The notes below the pieces were generated by a model, which was given only the letters and a program-made list of their open reading frames with translations, ran no database searches and was not told the DNA's origin. 51,491 bases of DNA from Saprospira grandis DSM 2844 (GTDB lineage Bacteria > Bacteroidota > Bacteroidia > Chitinophagales > Saprospiraceae): positions 1 to 51,491 of the forward strand of contig CAMDAB010000011.1 of the NCBI GenBank assembly GCA_945888475.1. Reading direction: 5' to 3'. Shown here one piece after another: positions 28,755-36,735 of this stretch; positions within the stretch are counted from its first letter, which is position 1; every line of letters begins with the position of its first letter. A program made the translations under genes and the position numbers.

Positions 28755-29126
28755 ATGAAAAAATTACTTTTTACCTTATTCGCACTATGTTCGCTCAATG
28801 CATTGCATGCACAGATAAAAGCGACCCTCACACTCAAAGATGCAAGCTGCAAAGAGGCAGCATGCGATTGTTATAAATGTGTTTTAATATTTAGTGACGA
28901 TCAGGGCAAGGTATTGGAGTTTAATCAAATAAAAGCCGAAAAAATGCCTGAATTGTTTACGGAGATCAATGGACAGTCTATTATAAATCCTTCTATTGTT
29001 GGTAAACGATTTTTTGTTGAGTATAAGGAAGGTGTTTGTGTCTGTCTCAAAAATGAAAAGAATGGTAGTTTTATGGAAGAAACCCCTTCAAGAGTAATTT
29101 TTACAATGTTGCCTGAGCAAAAATAG
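28755..29126 (+). CDS. Small cysteine-rich secreted protein
   Basis: A 123-residue exported protein with signal peptide MKKLLFTLFALCSLNALHAQ. The mature part has a cysteine cluster (CKEAACDCYKC) and a later CVC pair, suggesting disulfides or a metal site. I do not recognise the family. It is monocistronic: an AT-rich gap of about 220 bp with no evident gene precedes it, and a strong bidirectional terminator follows. The role is unknown. Confidence 0.72.
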   Translation: MKKLLFTLFALCSLNALHAQIKATLTLKDASCKEAACDCYKCVLIFSDDQGKVLEFNQIKAEKMPELFTEINGQSIINPSIVGKRFFVEYKEGVCVCLKNEKNGSFMEETPSRVIFTMLPEQK

Positions 29127-29147
29127 TCTCTGATGCTAAATAGCATA

Positions 29148-29188
29148 AAAAATGGGAGGTCGATTATCCAAAATCGGCCTCCCATTTT
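29148..29188. terminator. Bidirectional terminator between convergent genes
   Basis: AAATGGGAGG-T-CGATT pairs with AATCG-G-CCTCCCATTT around a 6-nt loop, with A and T runs on both sides. It sits between the Cys-rich protein gene and the OmpA-like gene, which converge. Confidence 0.93.
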
Positions 29189-29202
29189 CTATATTTGAAT
29201 AC

Positions 29203-29889
29203 TTATTCCAGAATTCTTGCTTCAGTTCTGCGATTTTTTTGTTTGCCGGATGCAGTACTGTTATCTTCAACCGGTTCCGATTCTCCATAACCCTTTGCAA
29301 TTAAGCGGCTGGCAGCAATTCCCTTCGATACTAGATATTTTACAACCGATTCGGCTCTGGCCTGCGAAAGTAACAGATTGGCTTTTTCATCGCCGTCGCT
29401 GTCGGTATGTCCTGCAATTTCAACGCGTAAATCATCCTTTATTTTCAGCACAGAAACCAGGTTATCCAAAGCCTTATAGGATGCCGGGCGTAAGGTGGCC
29501 AGATTCACATCGAAATGTACATCATCTAGGGTAAATGTGGAGGCTGGTTCGTAACCTATAGTGATTTCGGCCTCATAGGTGCCCTCTTCATTGCCCAGTT
29601 CCAATTGATTATATTCTTTTTCTTCACCAAGGCCTATTATTTTGATATCATAAATATCGCCCTCTGGAAGTAGAATATCAAATCGCCCCTCCTTATTACT
29701 GACCCCTTGAAAAGTTTTTTTACTGTTTAATCCTGTAAAATGAATGATATCGTTTTTGCGGATTTTGTCTTCCATATCGGTTACCAATACATGTATGAGC
29801 GCATTTTCCTCGTTAGCTTCGAGGTTTTGCGCAAATATTTGGGTTGATGAAAGTGCAATTGTTAAAATTAGCATTAAATTCTTGATCAT
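29203..29889 (-). CDS. OmpA-family protein
   Basis: From ATG at 29889 the protein has 228 residues with signal peptide MIKNLMLILTIALSSTQIFAQ. A beta-rich carboxypeptidase-regulatory-like part follows (about 30-115, TFQGVSNKEGRFDILLPEG), then an OmpA-like peptidoglycan-binding domain (about 120-225). The latter contains VHFDVNLATLRPAS, GHTDSDGD and the final NRRTEARI. It probably links the outer membrane to the cell wall, like the C-terminal part of Bacteroidota surface-anchoring proteins. The 24 residues before this ATG are not credible. Divergent from the DUF4296 gene. Confidence 0.9.
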   Translation of the reverse strand: MIKNLMLILTIALSSTQIFAQNLEANEENALIHVLVTDMEDKIRKNDIIHFTGLNSKKTFQGVSNKEGRFDILLPEGDIYDIKIIGLGEEKEYNQLELGNEEGTYEAEITIGYEPASTFTLDDVHFDVNLATLRPASYKALDNLVSVLKIKDDLRVEIAGHTDSDGDEKANLLLSQARAESVVKYLVSKGIAASRLIAKGYGESEPVEDNSTASGKQKNRRTEARILE

Positions 29890-29933
29890 AAGTCTTAGTT
29901 TTGCATTCAGATAATTACGTTCATAATACAAGT

Positions 29934-30320
29934 ATGAATCCAAAGTTACAGAAACTAACAAAAAATATTTTCATTTTAACAATTCCAATGTTTTTTGGAG
30001 TGATTTTGCTGCAGGCCTGCTATCGCGAGCCTAAATTTCCCGATGCTGCCTTGAATAAAGAAAAGATGACAGCAATATTGGCCGATATTCATTTGGCCGA
30101 GGCCAAGCTTGCCGGTATGGGCAATAACACTCAGGCACAGCGCGATAGCACAGCCGAAGTTTATTATGCCACCATCTTTAAGATTCACAAGGTAAAAGCT
30201 GAGGATTTCAATAGCAGTATGGAAGCCTATATGCAAAATCCCAAGGCACTGTCAGAAATTTATGAGAAGGTATTGGAAAAATTGCAGAAAGAACAATCGG
30301 CCAATCTGAAAAAGAAATAG
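29934..30320 (+). CDS. DUF4296-type lipoprotein
   Basis: From ATG at 29934 the protein has 128 residues. It has a lipoprotein signal peptide with lipobox ILLQAC and then the DUF4296 pattern: MTAILADIHLAEAKL, QRDSTAEVYYATIFKIHKV and a long helical C-terminus rich in Lys and Glu. DUF4296 is a Bacteroidota-specific lipoprotein family of unknown function. TAGTTTTG at 29896-29903 is a possible -7 box. It ends 8 bp from the convergent methyltransferase gene. Confidence 0.82.
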   Translation: MNPKLQKLTKNIFILTIPMFFGVILLQACYREPKFPDAALNKEKMTAILADIHLAEAKLAGMGNNTQAQRDSTAEVYYATIFKIHKVKAEDFNSSMEAYMQNPKALSEIYEKVLEKLQKEQSANLKKK

Positions 30321-30328
30321 TTTCTGTT

Positions 30329-31138
30329 CTACTTTTTAATTGCTAGCAAAGCGTAGACCATTGGAATTCGATTACCCAAATGTTGTATTCTGAATTTTCC
30401 AGGTTCAAATTCCTCGGTATGCGCAAAACAGTTATAGGGTGAATAGTCATATTCCTCAAAGGACTCAATGCTAAGCCCCTTTTTCCGTAGAGCACCGAAT
30501 ATTTCAGCCAGACTGTGGTTCCAGCTAACCGTTTTTAAAGACAAATCTGCATTTTTATCAGCATAGGTACCGCTTTCGCTCTCAATGATTGGGCCTTCCT
30601 TGAAATAATTATATCCAACTTTATCAAAATTGTCATCAAACATCCAGACTACAGGATGGAATTCGGCAAAAATAAAACTTCCGCCGGGTTTTAAAAAAGT
30701 ATCAATTATCCCAGCCCATTTATCTAAGTCGGGAAGCCAGCCAATGGTGCCATAACTGGTGAAAACGATATCGAATTGCTTATCGCAGAATTTTTCCAGT
30801 TCATAAATGTCGCAGCAGATAAATTCTGCATCTGAAGATGTTTCAATTGCTATTGTTTTCGCAGCTTCAATTGCTTTTTCTGAAAAATCGACTCCAGTAA
30901 CCTTAGCACCCAATCTGCTTAGGGAAATCGAATCCTGCCCAAAATGACATTGCAGGTGCAAAATGCTTTTCCCTTTGATATCGCCCAAAAGTTTCAGTTC
31001 AATATCATTCAGGGTCGATTTGCCTTTCAGAAAAGCCTCCTGATCGTAAAATGCAGATTTGATATGCGTTTCAACCCGATTGTTCCAAGAGTCCCGGTTG
31101 ATCTCAATATAATTTGTATCTGAATGGTTTTTTTTCAT
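30329..31138 (-). CDS. Class I SAM-dependent methyltransferase
   Basis: A 269-residue methyltransferase from ATG at 31138. Motif I is ILHLQCHFGQDSISLSRLGA, where a CHFGQ form replaces the usual GxGxG. The acidic post-I strand is KVTGVDFSEKAIE, followed by DIVFTSYGTIGWLPDL and LKPGGSFIFAEFHP. This motif I variant is typical of a group of small-molecule methyltransferases in Bacteroidota; the substrate is unknown. Reading further upstream to 31180 would run into the terminator of the aldolase gene, so the shorter start is preferred. Confidence 0.86.
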   Translation of the reverse strand: MKKNHSDTNYIEINRDSWNNRVETHIKSAFYDQEAFLKGKSTLNDIELKLLGDIKGKSILHLQCHFGQDSISLSRLGAKVTGVDFSEKAIEAAKTIAIETSSDAEFICCDIYELEKFCDKQFDIVFTSYGTIGWLPDLDKWAGIIDTFLKPGGSFIFAEFHPVVWMFDDNFDKVGYNYFKEGPIIESESGTYADKNADLSLKTVSWNHSLAEIFGALRKKGLSIESFEEYDYSPYNCFAHTEEFEPGKFRIQHLGNRIPMVYALLAIKK

Positions 31139-31150
31139 AATATCAGTAAC

Positions 31151-31178
31151 AAAAAAAGTCCGAACACAAGGTCCGGAC
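31151..31178 (-). terminator. Intrinsic terminator of the aldolase gene
   Basis: On the minus strand GTCCGGAC pairs with GTTCGGAC (one G-U) around a short loop and is followed by T7. It lies 14 bp past the transaldolase-like stop. Confidence 0.9.
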
Positions 31179-31191
31179 AATTATTATATTT

Positions 31192-31848
31192 TTACTTATT
31201 TGCTTTTGCATGGTCGGCCAAAAACTGCTGAAGACCAATATCAGTAAGTGGATGTTTCAAAAGTCCCAATATTGCAGAGAGGGGACAAGTAACTACATCG
31301 GCGCCTAATTCGGCACAATGTACAATATGCAGCGGATTGCGGACAGAAGCTGCAAGCACCTGTGTTTCGAAACTGAAATTCTGATAAATGTTTACAATCT
31401 GTGCAATCAAATCCATGCCATCCCAGCTGATATCATCGATACGGCCGATAAAAGGGGAGAGGTAGGTTGCGCCGGCTTTAGCCGCAAGAATTGCTTGACC
31501 AGCCGAGAAAATCAGGGTGCAATTTGTTTTGATGCCTTTATCCGAAAAATAGCGGATGGCTTTGATCCCGTCTTTAATCATCGGAATTTTTACTACGATG
31601 TTTGGATGCAGGGCAGCCAAGGCTTCACCTTCTTTGATCATACCTTCATAATCGGTGGCAATTACCTCGGCACTTACGTCACCATCCACAATATTGCAGA
31701 TGTCGATATAATGCTGCATCACAGCATTGTAACCGCTGATGCCTTCTTTGGCCATGAGTGATGGATTGGTGGTTACACCATCTAGAATTCCAAGGTCATT
31801 GGCTTCTTTAATCTGGTCGAGATTGGCGGTATCAATAAAAAATTTCAT
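31192..31848 (-). CDS. Fructose-6-phosphate aldolase / short transaldolase
   Basis: A 218-residue TIM-barrel enzyme of the short transaldolase group (type 3B, also annotated as fructose-6-phosphate aldolase). It starts [16 protein letters not shown] and has the family's GVTTNPSL. The Schiff-base lysine is at 87 (IVVKIPM), followed by TNCTLIFS and GADVVTCP. Both transaldolase and FSA activities occur in this family and cannot be separated by eye. It acts in the pentose phosphate or sugar phosphate pool. Well isolated, with its own terminator. Confidence 0.95.
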   Translation of the reverse strand: MKFFIDTANLDQIKEANDLGILDGVTTNPSLMAKEGISGYNAVMQHYIDICNIVDGDVSAEVIATDYEGMIKEGEALAALHPNIVVKIPMIKDGIKAIRYFSDKGIKTNCTLIFSAGQAILAAKAGATYLSPFIGRIDDISWDGMDLIAQIVNIYQNFSFETQVLAASVRNPLHIVHCAELGADVVTCPLSAILGLLKHPLTDIGLQQFLADHAKANK

Positions 31849-31949
31849 AGCTATTCTGATATGTTTTCGTTAAAAAATTGAATGTTGGCGCAAAGGTAGG
31901 AATTTATCATTAAAGAGGAAAGAATTAGAGAGTTGAAGAGAAAAGAGTT

Positions 31950-32235
31950 TTTAATTTGTCTCGTTACACAAACGAGATGATAATGTGATAATTTGAGCAT
32001 GTAATCTCGTTCTATAAACGAGATGAAAGTGAAGAAATTTATCTCGTCAGTATAAGAGAGCGCTCCGCGAAGCGAAACCATCAGAAAAAAATCTAAAGGC
32101 TTCAGCCTAAAATTTTTATGTAGCAAATGAGGCCTGGGTTTCAACCTAGGACTATTTCAGCTCCATCGGAGCAGCCTTTCTTAGCCGCAGGCAAGAACGG
32201 GAATAAGCCTCAGCGGGCTGACCCGTATCAAAACC
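31950..32235. repeat. CTCGT/ACGAG hairpins and triple-hairpin repeat (copy A)
   Basis: The 438-bp gap between the aldolase and PIN-toxin genes holds no credible gene. It has TCTCGT...ACGAGA at 31959-31977 and ATCTCGT...ACGAGAT at 32004-32024. A third, degenerate copy near 32041 is followed by GCGCTCCGCGAAGCG. The AGGCTTCAGCCT and CCTGGGTTTCAACCTAGG hairpins come next. At about 32158-32226 is a roughly 70-bp unit of three consecutive mini-hairpins separated by GACC-like words. Confidence 0.8.
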
Positions 32236-32286
32236 CAAATAAAAATCTTATTTTGATAAGCTGTGCCTGGTTGAATCTAAAGCTAC

Positions 32287-32691
32287 TTAAACAATTTGCT
32301 CTACCCAATTTTCAATCCGAATATTTCTGATATTGTTAAAATGAGCTTCATTGTTTGTGACCATGATTAAATTCAATTCAACTGAGGTGCATCCGATAAG
32401 CAGGTCAAAGTCATCTACAGTCCGCCCAATTTTTTTCAAGCGTGCTTTTTCTTTAGCGTAAAATTCAATAGCTTCAAATATTGGAAGAATTTGTATGCCT
32501 GAAAGGAAATTCAATAAAGCCAGATTATTTTTTTCCGGATTATTACTGTTTTCGACGCCAAATTTCAACTCAGCTAAAGTAATTTCTGAGATATAACAAT
32601 TTTCAACTTTGACAGATTTAAATTTTTTGTCTAAGCTGTACATACCCTTCATATAATAAATACAAATATTGGTATCAAGTAGATATTTCAT
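32287..32691 (-). CDS. vapC: PIN-domain ribonuclease toxin (VapC type)
   Basis: A 134-residue PIN domain. The acidic metal-binding residues are Asp6 (YLLDTNIC), Glu41 (TLAELKFG) and an acidic pair near 93-96 (TVDDFDLLIG). The late VTNNEAHF segment is typical of VapC. VapC toxins cleave initiator tRNA or rRNA; the target here is unknown. Its start codon overlaps the antitoxin stop by one base (TGATG), confirming a two-gene operon. It is bounded by repeat-rich DNA on both sides. Confidence 0.92.
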   Translation of the reverse strand: MKYLLDTNICIYYMKGMYSLDKKFKSVKVENCYISEITLAELKFGVENSNNPEKNNLALLNFLSGIQILPIFEAIEFYAKEKARLKKIGRTVDDFDLLIGCTSVELNLIMVTNNEAHFNNIRNIRIENWVEQIV

Positions 32692-32936
32692 CAGAGTGAT
32701 TCAATTATTCTGTTAAAATTTCTGCTTTCTCTTATTTCTCTATTAATTTTTTCGGCATCATCTTCTTTATCCCATGCACCGAAAGCCTTGTTAAAGGAAG
32801 ATTTTTTTTTTGTCAGATCTGTTTTTACAGATAGACTCAATTTATTGATTAAATCTAATTTGACTTTTGGATCCAGATTCTTGAGCAATTCCAGGTAGGT
32901 ATCCACCAGTCTGTTATTAAAATCTATTGCTTTCAT
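32691..32936 (-). CDS. Antitoxin partner of the PIN toxin
   Basis: An 81-residue, mostly helical, charged protein directly upstream of the PIN toxin. The N-terminal half (MKAIDFNNRLVDTYLELLKN) would form a helical dimer or DNA-binding part. The C-terminal segment (FGAWDKEDDAEKINREIRES) resembles the toxin-wrapping tail common in Bacteroidota VapC antitoxins. I cannot place it in a named antitoxin family with certainty; the pairing is inferred from order and overlap. Confidence 0.8.
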   Translation of the reverse strand: MKAIDFNNRLVDTYLELLKNLDPKVKLDLINKLSLSVKTDLTKKKSSFNKAFGAWDKEDDAEKINREIRESRNFNRIIESL

Positions 32937-32989
32937 AGCTATTTTTTTTAATTCAAACCTTAAAATTACGCAAATAGTTCAACTATTAA

Positions 32990-33660
32990 AATTTTAAAAT
33001 AGCATAATTAGTTTTCAACACAGGACTTGCTACAGCTCCAGCGGAGCGACCTGTTCTCAGCCACAGGCAGGAACAGGGTTTGAGCCACAGCGTGGTGACC
33101 TATTTAAAATTGAAACACAGGTTTGGAAATTGTTCAATGCTGATGGGACAGATGCGCGCAGATTTTTATGCCATTGCGACAATACTGATCCGATAGCTAT
33201 CGGATTAAACAGATTAACTACGTCAAGACAGATATTCACGGATTGACGAAACTTTCGCGCAAAAAATCTGATGCCCCCGAAAGCTTTCGGGGTAAGCTCA
33301 GATTTTTATTTACCAACGGATACCTGGGTTTTAACCCAGGACTAATGCTCAGATTTTTATCACCAACGGATACCTGTGTTTTAACCTAGGACTAATAACC
33401 ATTTTGCCTAAAATATAGGTCTCCTCCGCTGTTAATTTTTTCAAATGGCTTTAGCCTTTGAAAAAATCTTTCATCTTTCATCTTTCATCTTTCATCTTTC
33501 ATCTTTCATCTTTCCTCTACAGCGGCATTAAAATACCGCGCTCCTCTGCTATTGTTTTTTCTCAAAGGCTAAAGCCGTTTGGAATCTCGTCTGCATGACG
33601 AGACGAATTGAAATTTTCAAATTGTCTCATTTTCAAATTTTCAAATTGAGAAAATCTTTC
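32990..33660. repeat. Repeat island: triple-hairpin copy B, 51-bp tandem, palindromes, heptamers
   Basis: About 890 bp without a credible gene. It contains the triple-hairpin unit (33034-33101: CTCCAGCGGAG, CCACAGGCAGG and CCACAGCGTGG, each joined by GACCT-like words) and the palindromes ATCCGATAGCTATCGGAT (33188-33205) and CCCCGAAAGCTTTCGGGG (33275-33292). A 51-bp direct duplication occupies 33296-33346 and 33347-33396, with a CCTGGGTTTTAACCCAGG hairpin. TTTCATC heptamers run at about 33467-33514, framed by GGCTTTAGCC and GGCTAAAGCC words in inverted order. A CTCGTCTGCATGACGAG hairpin lies near 33586-33602, followed by ATTTTCAA octamers. Confidence 0.85.
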
Positions 33661-33693
33661 ATTCTTTCCTCTTTTTATCTTTCACCCACCCCC

Positions 33694-33705
33694 TGACCCA
33701 GGTCA
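33694..33705. promoter_or_regulatory. FNR/CRP-like palindrome
   Basis: TGAC-CCAG-GTCA has the half-site spacing of an FNR box. It lies 23 bp before TTACTTTG (33729-33736), which is one mismatch from a Bacteroidota -7 box. It precedes the small conserved protein gene at 33830 and suggests redox or oxygen control of that gene. Confidence 0.45.
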
Positions 33706-33754
33706 TTTTTAATTCCGGTATTTCACCCTTACTTTGCACTAATTACAGTTAGCG

Positions 33755-33780
33755 TAGTAGGCACTAGAAAGTGCCTACTA
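33755..33780 (+). other. Perfect hairpin in the 5' leader of the gene at 33830
   Basis: TAGTAGGCACT pairs perfectly with AGTGCCTACTA around an AGAA loop (11-bp stem). It falls between the proposed promoter and the start codon and has no T tract, so it is unlikely to be a simple terminator. It may be a leader structure affecting stability or translation. Confidence 0.55.
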
Positions 33781-33829
33781 TCTTATACCTAGCTACTTAA
33801 TACTATTATTCACTAAAAAACTCAGCTCC

Positions 33830-34228
33830 ATGGACATCATCATCAGCGATTACAAAACCCTTGCCGATATTAAAAACGAATTCAATGCCCTTTTTCCGCA
33901 TTTGAAACTGGAATTTTACGAAAAGAAACATTCCGGAGGGCATGGCTCCGAAGAAAGGTATCTCTACGACAGCCGCCTAAAAATTGGAGTAGTGAAAAAG
34001 AAAGCCCATAGCGGCCACCTTAAAATATCCGGAGCAATGAAAACCAGGGCACTGGAACAAAGTTTCGAAGATTTGTACGGACTGCATGCACAACTATTTC
34101 GTCTGTCGGGACATATTTGGCTGCAAAGCACCTCAACCGACGATTGGAGCCTGAACGAACAGGAACTCCATGCAGCCGAAACAAATACAACTTTGTCTTA
34201 CGAAAAAGACCTGCCCGATTGGGATTAA
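33830..34228 (+). CDS. Conserved small Bacteroidota protein, function unknown
   Basis: A 132-residue soluble protein without signal peptide. The segment FPHLKLEFYEKKHSGGHGSE, and the C-terminal half with EDLYGLHAQLFRLSGHIWL and STDDWSLNEQE, recall a small conserved family often seen in Bacteroidota near universal-stress or microaerobic genes. That comparison is from memory and not verified. The upstream FNR-like palindrome and leader hairpin fit an oxygen-responsive gene. No catalytic motif is visible and I assign no function. Confidence 0.75.
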   Translation: MDIIISDYKTLADIKNEFNALFPHLKLEFYEKKHSGGHGSEERYLYDSRLKIGVVKKKAHSGHLKISGAMKTRALEQSFEDLYGLHAQLFRLSGHIWLQSTSTDDWSLNEQELHAAETNTTLSYEKDLPDWD

Positions 34229-34333
34229 GTTATTTTTTAATGCACCATTAACATAAAAGCTTTATATCTGCGCTGATTTCACGCGAAAAGCTATTATTTT
34301 TGTCATCTGTTTCAAAATGTTTTTGGAACTGCT

Positions 34334-35791
34334 ATGACTATGGACATTCTCGAAAAATTAAAACTACTCGAAAGTGAATCGCGAAAACTCGACCCCGAGT
34401 TTGAACAGCGGAATCATTGGAGAAAAGCGGTGGCCGATTATTCCGACCATTTTCTCGATAATATTGAGCAAATAAAAGCCTATGTAGTAAGCGAAGACAG
34501 GGGGCGCGATATTTACAATACGCCGATAGGCGAACCTAAAACTATTGAATCGCTGCTCGATGTGTTGGCATACAATGTTGACAGACCGGGTTTAAATCCT
34601 GCATCGGGCGGACATTTGGCTTATATTCCGGGTGGCGGACTTTTTCCTTCAGCCTTAGGCGACTATCTTGCCGATGTATTTAATCGTTATGCAGGTATGT
34701 TTTTCGGTTCACCAGGAGCGGTGCGCATGGAAAATCAGCTCATTCGCTGGCTTTCGGAGCAAATGGGTTATCCCGAAACTGCAAGCGGCAACCTTAGCTC
34801 TGGCGGTTCAATTGCTAATATGACGGCAATCTGTACTGCCCGCGATTTTAAAAATTTAAATGCTGCCGATTTTTCGAAAGTTGTAATTTATAGCACAGCA
34901 CAGGTGCATCATTGTGTGCACAAGGCCATTAATATGGTTGGACTGCGCGAAGCAGTAAAACATAAAGTGCCAATGGATGCTCATTTCAGAATGGATCCTC
35001 AGGCACTCCATAATCAAATTCTTGCCGATCTCGAGGCTGGTCTCAAGCCATTTATGGTCATAGGCTCGGCAGGTACCACCGATGTAGGCGCAGTAGATCC
35101 GCTGGATACTATCGCCGATATTTGTGCCGAATTCAAGCTCTGGTTTCATGTCGATGCTGCTTATGGAGGCTTCTTCATTATGACAGATGAAGTCAAATCC
35201 CTTTTCAAAGGTATCGAAAGGTCTGATTCTCTGGTTATCGATCCGCACAAAGGCCTATTTTTGCCTTATGGAACTGGTGCAGTGCTTGTGCGAGATGGGC
35301 AGCAACTTTTCGAATCGCAGCACATGATGGCCAGTTATTTGCAGGATTCCTATCTCGATGTAGAAGAAGTATCGCCTGCCGATCTTTCGCCCGAACTGAC
35401 CAAACATTTCAGAGGATTGCGGCTCTGGCTGCCACTGCAGCTCTATGGAGTCGAAACTTTCAGGTCCGCTCTTTCAGAAAAAATATGGCTCACAAGATAT
35501 TTTTACGAGGAGATTCAAAAAATTGAAGGATTTGAGGTTGGGCCTTACCCGCAACTATCCGTCATGACTTACAGATTTGTTCCAAAAAGCGGCGATGCTA
35601 ATACTTTTAATGCCCGTTTGGTGGAAGAGGTACGGAACGATGGTCGTGTTTTTCTTTCATCGACGATGATTGATGGCGTATTTTATATCCGTTTGGCCGT
35701 ACTTTCTTTCCGCACGCATCTCTCAACCATTCAGACCTGTCTGCAGGTACTCCGCGAGAAGAGTGCCTTGCTGACAAAAGATTTTAATTGA
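34334..35791 (+). CDS. Group II pyridoxal-phosphate amino-acid decarboxylase
   Basis: A 485-residue PLP enzyme of the aromatic-L-amino-acid/glutamate decarboxylase-like group. Visible are the substrate-side GHLAYIPGGG (about 93-102), LSSGGSIANMTAI (PLP phosphate site), a ring-stacking His near 193 (AQVHHCVHKA), Asp274 (HVDAAYGG) and Lys306 (DPHKGLFLPYG) as Schiff base. The cytosolic reaction removes CO2 from an amino acid to give an amine. Which amino acid is not clear; tryptophan, tyrosine, DOPA or 2,4-diaminobutyrate-type substrates are possible. The DUF4240 gene follows after 12 bp and may be co-transcribed. Confidence 0.92.
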   Translation: MTMDILEKLKLLESESRKLDPEFEQRNHWRKAVADYSDHFLDNIEQIKAYVVSEDRGRDIYNTPIGEPKTIESLLDVLAYNVDRPGLNPASGGHLAYIPGGGLFPSALGDYLADVFNRYAGMFFGSPGAVRMENQLIRWLSEQMGYPETASGNLSSGGSIANMTAICTARDFKNLNAADFSKVVIYSTAQVHHCVHKAINMVGLREAVKHKVPMDAHFRMDPQALHNQILADLEAGLKPFMVIGSAGTTDVGAVDPLDTIADICAEFKLWFHVDAAYGGFFIMTDEVKSLFKGIERSDSLVIDPHKGLFLPYGTGAVLVRDGQQLFESQHMMASYLQDSYLDVEEVSPADLSPELTKHFRGLRLWLPLQLYGVETFRSALSEKIWLTRYFYEEIQKIEGFEVGPYPQLSVMTYRFVPKSGDANTFNARLVEEVRNDGRVFLSSTMIDGVFYIRLAVLSFRTHLSTIQTCLQVLREKSALLTKDFN

Positions 35792-35803
35792 AATTATAAT
35801 TAT

Positions 35804-36400
35804 ATGTTTATTGACGATTTTTGGTCATTGATTGAGGAGAGCAGAGCCTTTGCCGGGAATGACCGCGAAAAACAGTTGGAATTTATTCGCAAAGAATTGG
35901 AAGAAACCACTTCCGATATCATTCGCCGCTATTGTGTCTTTCTGATGGGTTTGTTAAAAAAAGCCTGTTCAGAGGATATGTGGTCAGCCTTTTATACCAT
36001 GAATGGCGGCTACGAAGAATGGGGATTCGAAGACTTTCGCTATTGGCTCATTGCACATGGTCGCGATTTTTGGGAAAAAACCCTAGAAAATCCAATTGAA
36101 TTTTTACACGCAAATGTCCATATTGCAGAAGGCGAAAATCCCGATGTCACTTTTTATGGGTTTTGGTCCATATTTAAAACTGCTTACGAGCAAAAAAGCG
36201 GAGCAGAGTTGAACAACAGTCTGGATTGGGCAAGGGCCTACGAGGAAGTTCAAAAAGTAGAGCTTGAGCTCGAAAAAATTATGCGACCAAAGGCCAATAA
36301 CTATCAGATTCGCAAACTTTATCCAGCCATGTATGAAAAGTTTTTTCAGCAGTATTATTATCTGTTGAAGATTTATCAGGAAAAGAAGCGGAATAGTTAA
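35804..36400 (+). CDS. DUF4240 domain protein
   Basis: A 198-residue cytosolic protein. It matches the DUF4240 pattern: an FWSLIEESR start, a helical stretch, then MWSAFYTMNGGYEEWGFED followed by FRYWLIAHGRDFWEKTL and a nearby NPIEFL. The C-terminal third is helical and Lys/Glu/Tyr-rich. DUF4240 has no known biochemical function. The gene follows the PLP decarboxylase after 12 bp and is probably in the same transcript. Confidence 0.83.
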   Translation: MFIDDFWSLIEESRAFAGNDREKQLEFIRKELEETTSDIIRRYCVFLMGLLKKACSEDMWSAFYTMNGGYEEWGFEDFRYWLIAHGRDFWEKTLENPIEFLHANVHIAEGENPDVTFYGFWSIFKTAYEQKSGAELNNSLDWARAYEEVQKVELELEKIMRPKANNYQIRKLYPAMYEKFFQQYYYLLKIYQEKKRNS

Positions 36401-36423
36401 GCACCTTACAATCCGTCTTTTTT

Positions 36424-36473
36424 AACCCAATTTTTGGGTATTTTATACTAAAATCAAGGCCTTTGGCTTTTTT
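36424..36473 (+). terminator. Weak hairpins after the DUF4240 gene
   Basis: ACCCAA-TTT-TTGGGT and then AAGGCC-TTT-GGCTTT followed by TTT lie just past the stop. Both have short stems and short loops. The rest of the gap to 36735 is AT-rich with no gene I can support. Confidence 0.4.
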
Positions 36474-36735
36474 AAAGGAGTATGTCCGGAAGTTAAGTGC
36501 GTCTGGTCTTATTAAATTTTTAAGATCATCTGATGCTTAACAATACACAGATTAATAGTTAAAACAAAAAATAATAAAAGTTGAATTTTTATGATTATGA
36601 GTGGTTTTAATAAAAAATCATTTGGGACAAAATCATTTTTTCAAAACTATCTCGTTATTTCTCTCTTCTTTGTCATCGGTCTATCGGTTAATACTAGCAG
36701 ATTATTCTTTTGATTTTAAAAAATTAGAATTACGC

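Noticed and set aside
31851..32144. Open frame of 97 codons on the minus strand
   Set aside because: It runs through CTCGT hairpins and repeat words, and has no protein-like composition or recognisable domain.
33057..33239. Open frame of 60 codons on the minus strand
   Set aside because: It lies wholly in the repeat island and its product reflects the triple-hairpin repeat.
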